NCBI GenBank assembly: GCA_017853885.1
Contig: JAFMIR010000030.1
Span: forward strand, 1 to 51,514
Origin: Prosthecobacter sp.
GTDB lineage: Bacteria; Verrucomicrobiota; Verrucomicrobiia; Verrucomicrobiales; Verrucomicrobiaceae
DNA length: 51,514 bases
Reading direction: 5' to 3'
Below, in pieces: positions 35,218 to 44,168 of this stretch. Below the pieces are notes generated by a model. The model made no database searches, was not told the origin of the DNA, and was given only the letters and a program-made list of their open reading frames with translations. The first letter of the stretch is position 1, and every line of letters begins with the position of its first letter. Position numbers and translations under genes: made by a program.

Positions 35218-37287
35218 TCATCTCACCACGCGAAACTCCGCGCTAGCGATGATCGTTTGGCAGAGGCTGGTCCAGGCCGTTTCTGGTTCATCGGTTTTCA
35301 AATACTCAAGAGCACGGCTTTGCTCAGCGGGCGTGGGCGGTCGGAAAAAGGCGCGCTCGTATAGGCGGTGGAGGCGCTGACTGTCTTCGACAAGATTTGT
35401 ATCGCTGAGAAGCCTCGTGGCAGTTTGTCGTGCTTGATCGAGGACCCAGGCATTGTTCATCAAAAAGAGCGACTGTGCCGGCACGACGCTTTCCTCGCGC
35501 TGAGCCACTGGGCGCTCGGGAGGTGCAAAATCGAAAATACTGAAGATTTCCGGAAGTGTGCCACGAACGACGGGCAGGTAAACGCTGCGATGATTGCTAA
35601 CGATTTCAGCAGGCTCTAGGAAGGGCTTAAAGGTGTGCAATTCGGCGTCCTTCTGCGGATGAAAACGATCCAAGAACTGCTTCTGCGGCGGATACGGATC
35701 AAGTTGGCCACTGAGCGCGAGGATCGAATCACGCAATACCTCCACCTCAACCGCGCGCGGGGCCATGCGCCAGAGCCAAACGTTGTCGGGATCGGTTTGC
35801 AGGTCTTGCGAAGATTGATCGGTGCTGCGCTGGTAGGCTTTGCTCAGCACGATCTCTTTGATGAGCGATTTGATGCTCCAGCCCTGCTCCATGAAGCGCA
35901 CGGCGAGATGATCGAGCAACTCCGGATGACTCGGCTTCGCTCCATTGACGCCGAAATCATCCGGCGTGGTCACGAGGCCACGACCGAAGAGTTTTTGCCA
36001 CACGCGATTCACCATCACGCGAGCGGTGAGCGGGTTCTTACGATGCGTCAACCACTGTGCGAGCTCAAGGCGGCCGCTTTGCGATTTAGGTGGCGCTTTG
36101 ATAGCCGGAATGGAAATGACGCTCAAAAAACCGCGAGTCACTTTTTTACCAAGACTGGTGGTTTCACCACGGATGTGAATCGCACAGTCGGAAACGGTAT
36201 CTCTGTCCCGTAAACCCATGGTCCACGCCGGTTGAGGTGGCGCAGCGTCCTTCATGGCCTCCACGCCATCCTCAAGTTTTTTGATTTTGACGTGCCATTC
36301 CTCGACCGTGGCCTCTTTAGCCTTCAAATCCGCTTCCGCATGCTTTTTCGCCTCGCCGACAGAGGATTCGACAAGGCGTTTCGCATCGGCAAGCCGCTTT
36401 TGTACTGCATAACGCGCGCTTCGAGCCTCGTGCATTTTCAGAATGGCTGCGTCGAGGCGCTTGAAATAATCCAAAGCCGCCGGTGCGAGCTTTTGAGCCT
36501 CCGCATCGCCGAGTGCATGGTAGGCCGTATGGTGAAACATCGTCGCCTTGATGCCACGAGGACCGTGGCCATAAAGCGGTTGCGTGCTGCGCAAAATGCC
36601 CGCGATGGCGTAGTAGTCTGCTGTTGGGATAGGATCAAATTTGTGATCATGGCAGCGCGCGCAAGCCACTGACAGCCCCAGCACACCACGTCCGATGACC
36701 TCAATCTGCTCATCGACAACATCCATGTGAAATAAATCCTGCTTCTGCTCTTCAAAGGCTTTTGCGCCAAGCGCAAGGAAAGCTGTGGCCGTGAGTCTTT
36801 CGTCGCGTTGAGCAACATCCTTCGCCGGCATCAAATCCCCAGCGATCTGCTCCTGAATGAAAACATCGTAAGGCTTGTCCGCATTGAACGATCTGATGAC
36901 ATAATCGCGGTAACGCCATGCATGGTAGTTTATGACATTGCGGTCGCGTCCGTTGCTGTCCGCGTAACGAGCGATATCCAGCCAATGGCGTCCCCACCGT
37001 TCGCCAAAATGTGGACTCTTCATAAGAGCATCGACCAAGGTGGGCAGGTCGAACTTGTCGAATGAATCGGAGGGAGGCAACCCGGTCAGATCCAGATGCA
37101 GCCTACGCACGAGCGCGGCGCGATGGGCGGGCGGGTTGGGTATGAGCTTTTTCTCCCTCAGCTTCGCATCAATTAAGCTATCGATGCTTGCGGCAGGCAT
37201 GTTTCTCGGTGGTTGCAGTGACCAAAGTGACTCCGCTCCGCTCAAGGCGAAAGGCAGGGTTAGAAGCAGAAATACAAGGCGACACAT
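35218..37287 (-). CDS. DUF1549/DUF1553 exported protein
   Basis: A 689-residue protein with a signal peptide (LVFLLLTLPFALSGA). The DUF1549 part covers about residues 35-240: RRLHLDLTGLPPS, SPHFGERWGRHWLDIARYADSNG, AWRYRDYVIRSFNADKPYDVF and CARCHDHKFDPI (209-220). The CARCH is of CxxCH form, and heme or metal binding there is suspected in the family. A charged coiled coil lies at about 285-345. The DUF1553 part (about 400-680) has LELAQWLTHRKNPLTARVMVNRVWQKLFGRGLV, DDFGVNGAKPSHPELLDHLAVRFMEQGWSIKSLIKEIVLS, SLFLMNNAWV and the end. The N-terminal PSCyt1 cytochrome domain carried by many relatives is missing. It is in the madLM run, 6 bases after the sialidase gene and 16 before DUF1501. Confidence 0.93.
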   Translation of the reverse strand: MCRLVFLLLTLPFALSGAESLWSLQPPRNMPAASIDSLIDAKLREKKLIPNPPAHRAALVRRLHLDLTGLPPSDSFDKFDLPTLVDALMKSPHFGERWGRHWLDIARYADSNGRDRNVINYHAWRYRDYVIRSFNADKPYDVFIQEQIAGDLMPAKDVAQRDERLTATAFLALGAKAFEEQKQDLFHMDVVDEQIEVIGRGVLGLSVACARCHDHKFDPIPTADYYAIAGILRSTQPLYGHGPRGIKATMFHHTAYHALGDAEAQKLAPAALDYFKRLDAAILKMHEARSARYAVQKRLADAKRLVESSVGEAKKHAEADLKAKEATVEEWHVKIKKLEDGVEAMKDAAPPQPAWTMGLRDRDTVSDCAIHIRGETTSLGKKVTRGFLSVISIPAIKAPPKSQSGRLELAQWLTHRKNPLTARVMVNRVWQKLFGRGLVTTPDDFGVNGAKPSHPELLDHLAVRFMEQGWSIKSLIKEIVLSKAYQRSTDQSSQDLQTDPDNVWLWRMAPRAVEVEVLRDSILALSGQLDPYPPQKQFLDRFHPQKDAELHTFKPFLEPAEIVSNHRSVYLPVVRGTLPEIFSIFDFAPPERPVAQREESVVPAQSLFLMNNAWVLDQARQTATRLLSDTNLVEDSQRLHRLYERAFFRPPTPAEQSRALEYLKTDEPETAWTSLCQTIIASAEFRVVR

Positions 37288-37293
37288 GGCATC

Positions 37294-38631
37294 TCAACGA
37301 TTCACAAAAGGCGCGCTGCGCACTGGTGGGGAAAGGCGGCCCTCGCGATCCACAGCGTGGATGTCAAAAACATACGTTGCACCAATGAGAAGCTGACGGC
37401 CGAGATCCATTTTCGTTCCTTTGACTTGAATAGGGATATACGGCAGAATTTCAGTATCTTCGTAGCCTGCGGCTTTTTCGATGAGTATAGGCGTAACCTC
37501 ATGTTTCGCCGCGTTACTGCTCCAATTCAATGTTCCTTTGATGAACGTGATGTCTTTCGGCGGCGCGAGACTTTCTGTGACGGCCGGGGTCGTCCTCAAA
37601 GACACGCGCCATGCGTCAATGCGTTTATTCGCCGGTGAGATAACGAGAATTGAGTCCTTGCTTGTGACAGTCATGCCCGCGTTGCCTCCGCTTTGGCTCG
37701 AAAGAACATGCCCCGTGCTCCACCCACGTCCGCTGCCGTCAGAGGATAAATACAATCGGCAGTGGTTTTTTGTGTGAGCGGTAACCAAAGCCAGCACACC
37801 GTTGGGGAGGAGTTGCAATGTGGGCAACTTGCCTGCCACGGCCATTTTCTCCGGCGCAGACCATGTCCTGCCATGATCAGCTGATCGCAGACTGACGAGA
37901 GATGATTTCGCGCTGCTGCCGGTGCGCACAATGGCGAGGAAATCGCCGTTTTGAGTCGGCGAGACGGTCGTTTCGAGCCAGGGCGTTGTTACCGATGCGC
38001 CCGCCTTCAGCATTGCTGCGGCTGTCGTGATGCTGGATAGCACAGACCAGTGCCTACCGCGATCTTTGGAGTGCAACAGCAGTGTATGGTTGCCGGCTTT
38101 CCCCCAAGCATAAGCGGGCATGAAAAGAATGCCGCTTGCATCCTCAAACACATGCGGCAGCGGCCGTGCGATGATGCCATATTCGGAGGGATGCTCGATG
38201 ACAATTGGCTCGTTGCGCCACGTCCGGCCTTCATCGCTGGAAAACCCGAGCTGATAGGCATCAGGCGGCACATCTTTCGCGCTCAATTCACCACGCTTTT
38301 TCGGGTCAGGCGCCCAGTTGAGCCCAATAGCGATCAGATCGCCATTTCGCAACCGGTCTGCCCACACATCAATCGTTTTTCCGAGCGGCCAGTCATCCGG
38401 CTGCGTCTGCCAAGTCACGCCTCCGTCCTCTGAAACGGCCGCGCCGCTGCCACCGCTGCCGCCAAAATCATCAGGATGATTCGGGTAGAACAAAAGCAGC
38501 CGCTTTCCTGTCTGCACGACTTGCCCCGCGCCCGTAATGCCCTCGCGCTGGATCACGACAGTTCGCGGAAGTGCAAGCGGATTCTGAGCATGGGCGGCGG
38601 CCGTGATCAGCAGAACAAGGGAGAAACGCAT
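37294..38631 (-). CDS. Secreted sialidase-like BNR/Asp-box protein
   Basis: A 445-residue exported six-bladed beta-propeller of the sialidase/neuraminidase superfamily. The signal peptide is MRFSLVLLITAAAHAQ from ATG 38631 (an in-frame GTG lies 15 bases upstream). Four Asp boxes of the form SxDxGxxW are seen: SEDGGVTW, SSDEGRTW, SKDRGRHW and SADHGRTW. The typical arginine triad cannot be assigned with certainty, and the early RIP/FRIP motif is absent, so the enzyme may act on a glycan other than sialic acid or only bind one. The C-terminal 80 residues form an extra beta-rich domain. It lies 35 bases after madM. Confidence 0.85.
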   Translation of the reverse strand: MRFSLVLLITAAAHAQNPLALPRTVVIQREGITGAGQVVQTGKRLLLFYPNHPDDFGGSGGSGAAVSEDGGVTWQTQPDDWPLGKTIDVWADRLRNGDLIAIGLNWAPDPKKRGELSAKDVPPDAYQLGFSSDEGRTWRNEPIVIEHPSEYGIIARPLPHVFEDASGILFMPAYAWGKAGNHTLLLHSKDRGRHWSVLSSITTAAAMLKAGASVTTPWLETTVSPTQNGDFLAIVRTGSSAKSSLVSLRSADHGRTWSAPEKMAVAGKLPTLQLLPNGVLALVTAHTKNHCRLYLSSDGSGRGWSTGHVLSSQSGGNAGMTVTSKDSILVISPANKRIDAWRVSLRTTPAVTESLAPPKDITFIKGTLNWSSNAAKHEVTPILIEKAAGYEDTEILPYIPIQVKGTKMDLGRQLLIGATYVFDIHAVDREGRLSPPVRSAPFVNR

Positions 38632-38666
38632 GAGCCTGAAAAGCACATTTCACTTCAATCTTTCGA

Positions 38667-39422
38667 TCACGATCCACCAAAGAAAGCTCGCACGACGATG
38701 AACAGCAGCGAAGGCCCAAGCAGGCAACCAAGGCCAGTGTAGAAGGTGGCGGTCATTGCACCGTAGGGGACGAGTTTGGGATCGGTCGCAGCGAGACCGG
38801 CCATGACGCCACTGTTGGTTCCCATAAGACCGCCAAAGATCATCGCGGCACGCGGATTGTTGAGACCGATCGCTTCGGCGAGAAAGGGCGTGCTGATCAT
38901 CACTGTGATGGCCTTCACCAATCCTGCCGTGATGCTCAGCGCAATGACTTCGCTGCTCGCCTGCAAAGCCGTGCCAGTCACCGGACCGACGATATAGCTC
39001 GCAGCACCTGCACCGATGGTTGTGATGCTCACCGGATCACGATAGCCAAACACATACGCCACTGAACCCCCAGCGAAGAAGGATGCTAATAGGCCTAAAA
39101 AGAGCGACAGCATGCCAATCATGCCGCTTTTCACAAACTCTTCGATGCGCACGCCAAATGCCGTCGCCACAATGGCGAAATCGCGCAACATCGCGCCACC
39201 CATGAGTCCCACACCGGAAAGCATCGGAATGTCAACTACGCCGTTTTTTCCACCTGCGAGCACCGCCATGAGCAAGCCGAGTAGAATGGCGATGGCGCTG
39301 CCGTGTAAGCGACCACGGGTGAGTTTTTCACTTACCCAATACGAAACCAGCATCGTCACACCGACGAAGGCAAAGGCCGTCAGCAAGCCATTCTTGCTCC
39401 AAACGCCTTCCAACAGGCTCAT
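38667..39422 (-). CDS. madM: Malonate transporter subunit MadM
   Basis: A 251-residue membrane protein, the larger subunit of the two-part MadLM malonate:Na+ symporter family. It is almost entirely hydrophobic with about 8 spans: LTAFAFVGVTMLVSYWV, SAIAILLGLLMAVLAGG, FAIVATAFGVRIEEFVKSG, VSITTIGAGAASYIVGPVTG, SSEVIALSITAGLVKAIT, NPRAAMIFGGLMGTNSGV and YTGLGCLLGPSLLFIVVRAF. ATG 39422 overlaps the madL stop as ATGA, so translation is coupled; in-frame sequence upstream is madL's shadow. An ACSF3/MatB-like synthetase on the same strand 5 kb downstream fits malonate as substrate. Confidence 0.9.
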   Translation of the reverse strand: MSLLEGVWSKNGLLTAFAFVGVTMLVSYWVSEKLTRGRLHGSAIAILLGLLMAVLAGGKNGVVDIPMLSGVGLMGGAMLRDFAIVATAFGVRIEEFVKSGMIGMLSLFLGLLASFFAGGSVAYVFGYRDPVSITTIGAGAASYIVGPVTGTALQASSEVIALSITAGLVKAITVMISTPFLAEAIGLNNPRAAMIFGGLMGTNSGVMAGLAATDPKLVPYGAMTATFYTGLGCLLGPSLLFIVVRAFFGGS

Positions 39423-39790
39423 GACCGATTTGCCTCCTTCGAACTGTTTTTCGCCAACGCAGCCACCAGCACGAAACTGAGGCCCACAGCGCTCAGACCG
39501 GCTAAAATAGCCATCAAACCGCCCGAAATCGCTCCACGCACGTTTTGACTCGCCGCCATTGCAACGACGATGGGCACATACATCTGCCCCCAAAAGGTGA
39601 TGCCGCTCTCCGTCGGCTCTTTCATCAAGCCGCGACGCTGCAAGGCATTGCAGCACAAAATCAGCAGAATCATCGCGATACCCACACCGCCTATGTCCGC
39701 ATCCACACCGAGTAGCATACCAAGCATCCTGCCCATCGAGAGACCGATGAGCAGACATAGGGAAAGAAGAGCGGTGCCATAAATCGGCAT
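39419..39790 (-). CDS. madL: Malonate transporter subunit MadL
   Basis: A 123-residue membrane protein with about four spans, the small partner of MadM. The MadL features are MPIYGTALLSLCLLIGLSMGRMLGMLLG, DADIGGVGIAMILLI, and GITFWGQMYVPIVVAMAASQNV, ending in a basic-acidic tail. It is the first gene of a five-gene run (madL, madM, sialidase-like, DUF1549/1553, DUF1501), and its stop overlaps the madM start by four bases. Confidence 0.9.
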   Translation of the reverse strand: MPIYGTALLSLCLLIGLSMGRMLGMLLGVDADIGGVGIAMILLILCCNALQRRGLMKEPTESGITFWGQMYVPIVVAMAASQNVRGAISGGLMAILAGLSAVGLSFVLVAALAKNSSKEANRS

Positions 39791-40050
39791 GAACCATCTT
39801 TTGACAGAGTCAGGTTAACTTGTCTGCATAAACTTCTGAGCCAAAAAAACGGACTGTGCACCTTGCCTAAATCCGCATCTTCCAACTCATGAAAGGTTGT
39901 TAGGCCAATTCTCACAACGTCTGTCTGATTACCGCCGGCAGGGCAGTCTCATTGGCGGCATCATTCGCTCGTTAGCTAGGGTTCCAATAGCCTGCCCGCT
40001 CTTTTCTTGCCACGAAGGCCACTGCGCTCGCCGGTCATTGCAGAACAGCC
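39791..40050. other. Intergenic region upstream of madL
   Basis: 260 bases without a gene, lying between the end of the DUF1592-type gene (40051) and madL, both on the minus strand. It is more AT-rich than its surroundings near 39795-39870 and presumably holds the madL promoter. I see no convincing terminator for the long upstream operon, nor any operator repeat. Confidence 0.4.
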
Positions 40051-43000
40051 TCAAAGGTTCTGTGAAGGCGCTTTTAAAGAATCGGCGAACGTAGCCTGCT
40101 TCTCTCTAAACTGCCTGCTGCGCACAATGTGTTCGACCAAGGTGCCAAAGCAAAGATCACTCTTCATCATCTGGTCAATCAATGGCTTGTCAGAGAGTTG
40201 AACGCTGCGGCCAAGTGCATAGCCAAGCAGTTTGCGGCAGAACTGGCGGGTGAAGTCGTCTGAACGCTTGGTCAACAGGTAGTCACGCAGTGTGGAGATA
40301 CCATCGACGGCGGTTCCATCTGGCAAAACAGTCTTCGTATCGGCTTTTCGAGCTCGACCGATGGCGTCAAATCCTTCGAGAGCGAAGCCGTAAGGGTCGA
40401 TGCGCTTGTGGCAGCCCATGCAATTCTCATCGCGGCTGTGCCGCTCGATGAGTTGACGCTCAGTGAGGTCGGCAGGAGTTTCTTCAGGGAGAGTGGGCAC
40501 GCCTTTGGGCGGCGTGGGCAGTTTCTCGCCAAGCACCACCTCAGTGAGCCACGTGCCGCGCAGGATGGCGCTGGTGCGGGAAGCGCCAGCTTGCTTGGCG
40601 AGCGTGGCGGCAAAGCCAAGAATGCCACCACGGCCCTGCTTTTGAAGACCGTTGATGCGCTGCCATTCCCCCTTCACATTCATGCCGTAATGACCGGCCA
40701 ATTTCGCGCTCATGAAGCTGTGATCCGCGTTGATTAGACTGATGATGCTATGATTGTTTTGGATAAGATCGATGAAGAAACGGGTGACCTCTTCTTGCAT
40801 GTCATCACGCAGGTTGAGGAAGGTCGGAAAGTGACGTTCGCTTTTCTCATCGAGCGTGGCGACATCGTGAACGTGGAGGTATTGGCAACCAAACTCGAGC
40901 GCAAGACGTCGCACTTTGTTGCTCTTGAGCATGCGGCGGGCTTGAGCGACAAGAACTTCCGTGTCCTGAAGGCTCGCGGTGCGCAATTCTTCATCAGGTG
41001 CGGAAGACCAAAGGAAATAGCTGAGACGAGTCGCCAGTTCTCCCGTGCTCACAGGTCCTGTTTTGGCTATTGCTTTCTCTCCGCGATACAAAAATGCTGG
41101 CGAGGTGAGCACGCGGGCGAGCATGAGGCGCATGGCTTTGATGTGGGGAAGCTCCTGCTGACGCAGATTGGAGTATAATGCGTTGAGCTCAGCTCGCTCG
41201 TCGTTGTCCAGAGGCCGCCGCCACGCCTTGCCTGCAAACTCGAGCATGGCTTTCACTTGAGCGGGCTCCAGATCGACCATGCGCTTTTTGAAGGCTTCCG
41301 CACCGCGCATGATCGGCTCGCGCAGGGGTTCGAGGCGCTTGTCACCATTGGGTGCATTGGGGCCATCCTGAGTGGAGTATTGCCAAATCTGCTCAAAGGC
41401 ATCGACGAGGGTAATAGCGTCTTGGCTGACGAAATGAAGCTCTTCCCATAGGCGGTCCAACTCGGCCGTTTGCCCGTCATCAAGGATCAGGCGTCGAAGT
41501 TGCTCATCCTCGCGATGGAAGAGCGTCAACGTCACCACCTCGTCCGCGGGGACGATCTTTGTGTAGCACAGCGCCGCCGGGAACACCGCCCGAAAATCAT
41601 CGAACGCCCTCTCGAAACGGCGACGGGCCTCGCTGCCATCGTGGACGAGAATGGGTGCATCGAACATCACGGGTGGTTTGCTGGAGTTCCACGCGCCCGT
41701 TTCCTTGGCTGACATCGCGGTCGCGGCTTGCAGACCGGATGGTGCGACCGGCTTTGCCGTGAGAACTTGCATTTGCACGCTAGCTTCGCCACCGCTGGCT
41801 GGATGGAGACAACCCGCGACGACCAGCTCGGCACCAGAAAGCATCGCTGCGGGAAGTCGCACCTCGATCAACGAAGGGGCCTGCACGCAGAGGCTCGTCG
41901 AAGCGACTTCACCGCGTTTAGGATGATTGCCGAAAAATGCGGGATCGATGCCATATGGTGAAGCAATGGCGTCGGGCTGCGCCTTCGCTGAGCGCCACGC
42001 TTCAGCGAGCAGCGGACCATTGAAGGCGAGCAATTGATTCCTCAGTTCGCGATCCGCGGCGCTAGCCTTTGTCTCGCCGTCGTGTTGCAGCAACTGCTGC
42101 ACCTGCGCGGCGATCTGTGCCCGCTCCGCTACATCGTTCGTCTTGCGCCATCTCGAGAGCAGCGATTGCGAGCCCATCGCGATGGCGGGCATGTCCGCTC
42201 CGCTCGCTGGCTGGCTGAGGAAATGCCACACGGCGCTGTTGCCATGATGATCCGCGTGCGGATTGCTGGCGAGAATATCCGGCGAAACATCCTTCACTAG
42301 ATCCCACTCCAGCTTCCCGTCGTTCAAGGTCAGATTCACCGGAGTGTGATCGCAGCCGTGGTCACTGCCTTTCGGATCAATCACCAGCGCGATCACATCC
42401 CCGGGCGAGACGCGCACATTTTCCAGCGGCCTGAGTGAGATCACCGTGGAACCCTTGCTTTCGCCAGCGGCGAGCACCTCACGCGTCTGGCCGCGCCGCA
42501 GCTCGAGGGAATACAGGATGCCATTGCCACAGGCGGTGTGTCCGTCCTGTAAGGTGCCGCTGATGCGCAGCGTGCCCGTGACCGGGCTGCGCCAGGCGAT
42601 GACGGAGGCCAACCTCGGCGAAGGATGCGTGGCGATGCTGTGCGGCTTCATCTCACCCGGGATACGCACGGCCGTGTCCGAGGAGTTCGCCAGCACGCTG
42701 AGTGCGCTTTCACCGGCCCATCCTTTGATGAAGTTGTAATTCTGGACGCTCTCGGTCTTGTTCACGAGCAGCGGCTCGAGCTTCAAGGCACCGCCGGTGA
42801 TGCCGAGATGATTTAGCCAACCGGCAAGCATCCTGGTATCTACGTTGTGTTTCTTAGCCAGCACATCGAGGTCGGCCGTGTCTTTCGCTGACTCCGCTTC
42901 GTTTGCGGCGGCGAGGCAACGCACCGCACTTTCCACAGCGGCATCGCGGTGACGCATCATCTGCTGCATCACCGAACGCACATCACGCAACGCCAGTTCT

Positions 43001-44148
43001 CCACGACCAGGCGTTATCAGCCGCGCATTTTCCCAAACCGCGAAGTCGTTTCCATTGCCGTCGCCGGCATCGCTGGCGGAGAGATAAAGCGTGAGATCAC
43101 CGCCATCCCTAGGCGGTTGCAGTTTCATGCGCATCTCGTTTTGAGCAGCGAGCGGTGTCACCGGCTCCAACCACGATTTCGGGCCGCCTACCTTTCCCAA
43201 GTGGCCCACGATCGCGAACCGCCACAGTGCTTTCTGCCAAGGTTCGATGTCCACAGCAGTGAGCCTGCCTTGCCGCCATTTCAAGCGCAGTGGATCGAGC
43301 ACAAGCGAAGCTCGAGTGTCCTGCAGCATGGCCCAAAGAAGTTCGAGGTATTTCGCGCTCAAGCCACGCTCCCGCGCCAGATCAGCGAACGCTTTTGTTC
43401 CATTGATGAGGGTACCGCGCTCCTGAGTGACGGCGGTGAGATACTTGTCGAGCGGCAGAATCCCGCCCTTGTTGCTGACTTTGCCAGTGCCACCGACTTC
43501 AACAGCCTGTTCCTCTCCTGTGTCACTGAAGCGCGCATAAAAGGCACGAATCTTCGCCAACGTCTCGTCGGTCGCGTCACGGGACGAAGTTCCGGAGGAG
43601 AAACGAAGGCCCGTGGGGGTTAGCACGAGATGCTCCGCCACCTGCTTAGCGGCATCGAGATACTTCGTCAGCAACGCTGGCGACATCACGAGCGCCGCGC
43701 CCGCATTGGTGAAACCCTCTCCCGCCGCACCGTCGACAGGAAACTCGCGTGCGGGATCGAGCGAATCGATGCCGGTGAGATCGCGCAGGGTATAGGTGTA
43801 TTCCATGTTGGAGAGACGGCGCAGCACGACGGACCCTGGATCTCCCGCATTGGCGAGGGCGATGTCATCGAGGGTCTTGCGCACCCAAGCGGTGAGAGCC
43901 TGTTTCTCCTCAGAGTTGGGTTGCCTCTCCTTTTTCGGTGGCATCTCACCGAGCTGGATTTGATCCAACACATTCTCCCACACATGAGGCTCCTTGTGGA
44001 TGTCGGAAGACTCCAAGTCGAGTTCGCCCTTCTGTTTTTCGGTGGAGTGGCAGCCGAGGCAGTAGGTTTTAAGAACGGCCTGATACTCAGCGGCAGATGC
44101 CGCAGAGACGAGCAGGCAAAAGACAGCAACAAGAAGGGAGGCTTTCAT
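40051..44148 (-). CDS. Very large DUF1592-type cytochrome (PSCyt1/DUF1587-1592-1588-1585)
   Basis: A 1365-residue exported protein; residues 1-19 are a signal peptide. A cytochrome-c-like domain opens with CLGCHS (CxxCH, 30-34). DUF1587 follows (LRRLSNMEYTYTLRDLTGID), then an insertion of about 500 residues with beta-rich, carbohydrate-binding-like segments (LTLYLSASDAGDGNGNDFAVWE, TLQDGHTACGNGILYSLEL). The DUF1595/1592/1588/1585 series ends the protein (AWRRPLDNDERAELNALY, LATRLSYFLWSSAPDEEL, RGTWLTEVVLGEKLPTPP, NCMGCHKRIDPYGFALEGFDAIGRAR, GYALGRSVQLSDKPLIDQM). CMGCH is a second CxxCH. Members are probably cell-surface proteins for polysaccharide use in Planctomycetes and Verrucomicrobia; activity is unproven. 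It is the last gene of the seven-gene run, 20 bases after the SDR gene. Confidence 0.92.
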   Translation of the reverse strand: MKASLLVAVFCLLVSAASAAEYQAVLKTYCLGCHSTEKQKGELDLESSDIHKEPHVWENVLDQIQLGEMPPKKERQPNSEEKQALTAWVRKTLDDIALANAGDPGSVVLRRLSNMEYTYTLRDLTGIDSLDPAREFPVDGAAGEGFTNAGAALVMSPALLTKYLDAAKQVAEHLVLTPTGLRFSSGTSSRDATDETLAKIRAFYARFSDTGEEQAVEVGGTGKVSNKGGILPLDKYLTAVTQERGTLINGTKAFADLARERGLSAKYLELLWAMLQDTRASLVLDPLRLKWRQGRLTAVDIEPWQKALWRFAIVGHLGKVGGPKSWLEPVTPLAAQNEMRMKLQPPRDGGDLTLYLSASDAGDGNGNDFAVWENARLITPGRGELALRDVRSVMQQMMRHRDAAVESAVRCLAAANEAESAKDTADLDVLAKKHNVDTRMLAGWLNHLGITGGALKLEPLLVNKTESVQNYNFIKGWAGESALSVLANSSDTAVRIPGEMKPHSIATHPSPRLASVIAWRSPVTGTLRISGTLQDGHTACGNGILYSLELRRGQTREVLAAGESKGSTVISLRPLENVRVSPGDVIALVIDPKGSDHGCDHTPVNLTLNDGKLEWDLVKDVSPDILASNPHADHHGNSAVWHFLSQPASGADMPAIAMGSQSLLSRWRKTNDVAERAQIAAQVQQLLQHDGETKASAADRELRNQLLAFNGPLLAEAWRSAKAQPDAIASPYGIDPAFFGNHPKRGEVASTSLCVQAPSLIEVRLPAAMLSGAELVVAGCLHPASGGEASVQMQVLTAKPVAPSGLQAATAMSAKETGAWNSSKPPVMFDAPILVHDGSEARRRFERAFDDFRAVFPAALCYTKIVPADEVVTLTLFHREDEQLRRLILDDGQTAELDRLWEELHFVSQDAITLVDAFEQIWQYSTQDGPNAPNGDKRLEPLREPIMRGAEAFKKRMVDLEPAQVKAMLEFAGKAWRRPLDNDERAELNALYSNLRQQELPHIKAMRLMLARVLTSPAFLYRGEKAIAKTGPVSTGELATRLSYFLWSSAPDEELRTASLQDTEVLVAQARRMLKSNKVRRLALEFGCQYLHVHDVATLDEKSERHFPTFLNLRDDMQEEVTRFFIDLIQNNHSIISLINADHSFMSAKLAGHYGMNVKGEWQRINGLQKQGRGGILGFAATLAKQAGASRTSAILRGTWLTEVVLGEKLPTPPKGVPTLPEETPADLTERQLIERHSRDENCMGCHKRIDPYGFALEGFDAIGRARKADTKTVLPDGTAVDGISTLRDYLLTKRSDDFTRQFCRKLLGYALGRSVQLSDKPLIDQMMKSDLCFGTLVEHIVRSRQFREKQATFADSLKAPSQNL

Positions 44149-44168
44149 GGGCAGGTGGGATTTCGAGT

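Noticed and set aside
39801..39830. TTGACA at 39801 as a plus-strand promoter
   Set aside because: No good -10 hexamer at 16-18 bases, and no plus-strand gene follows.
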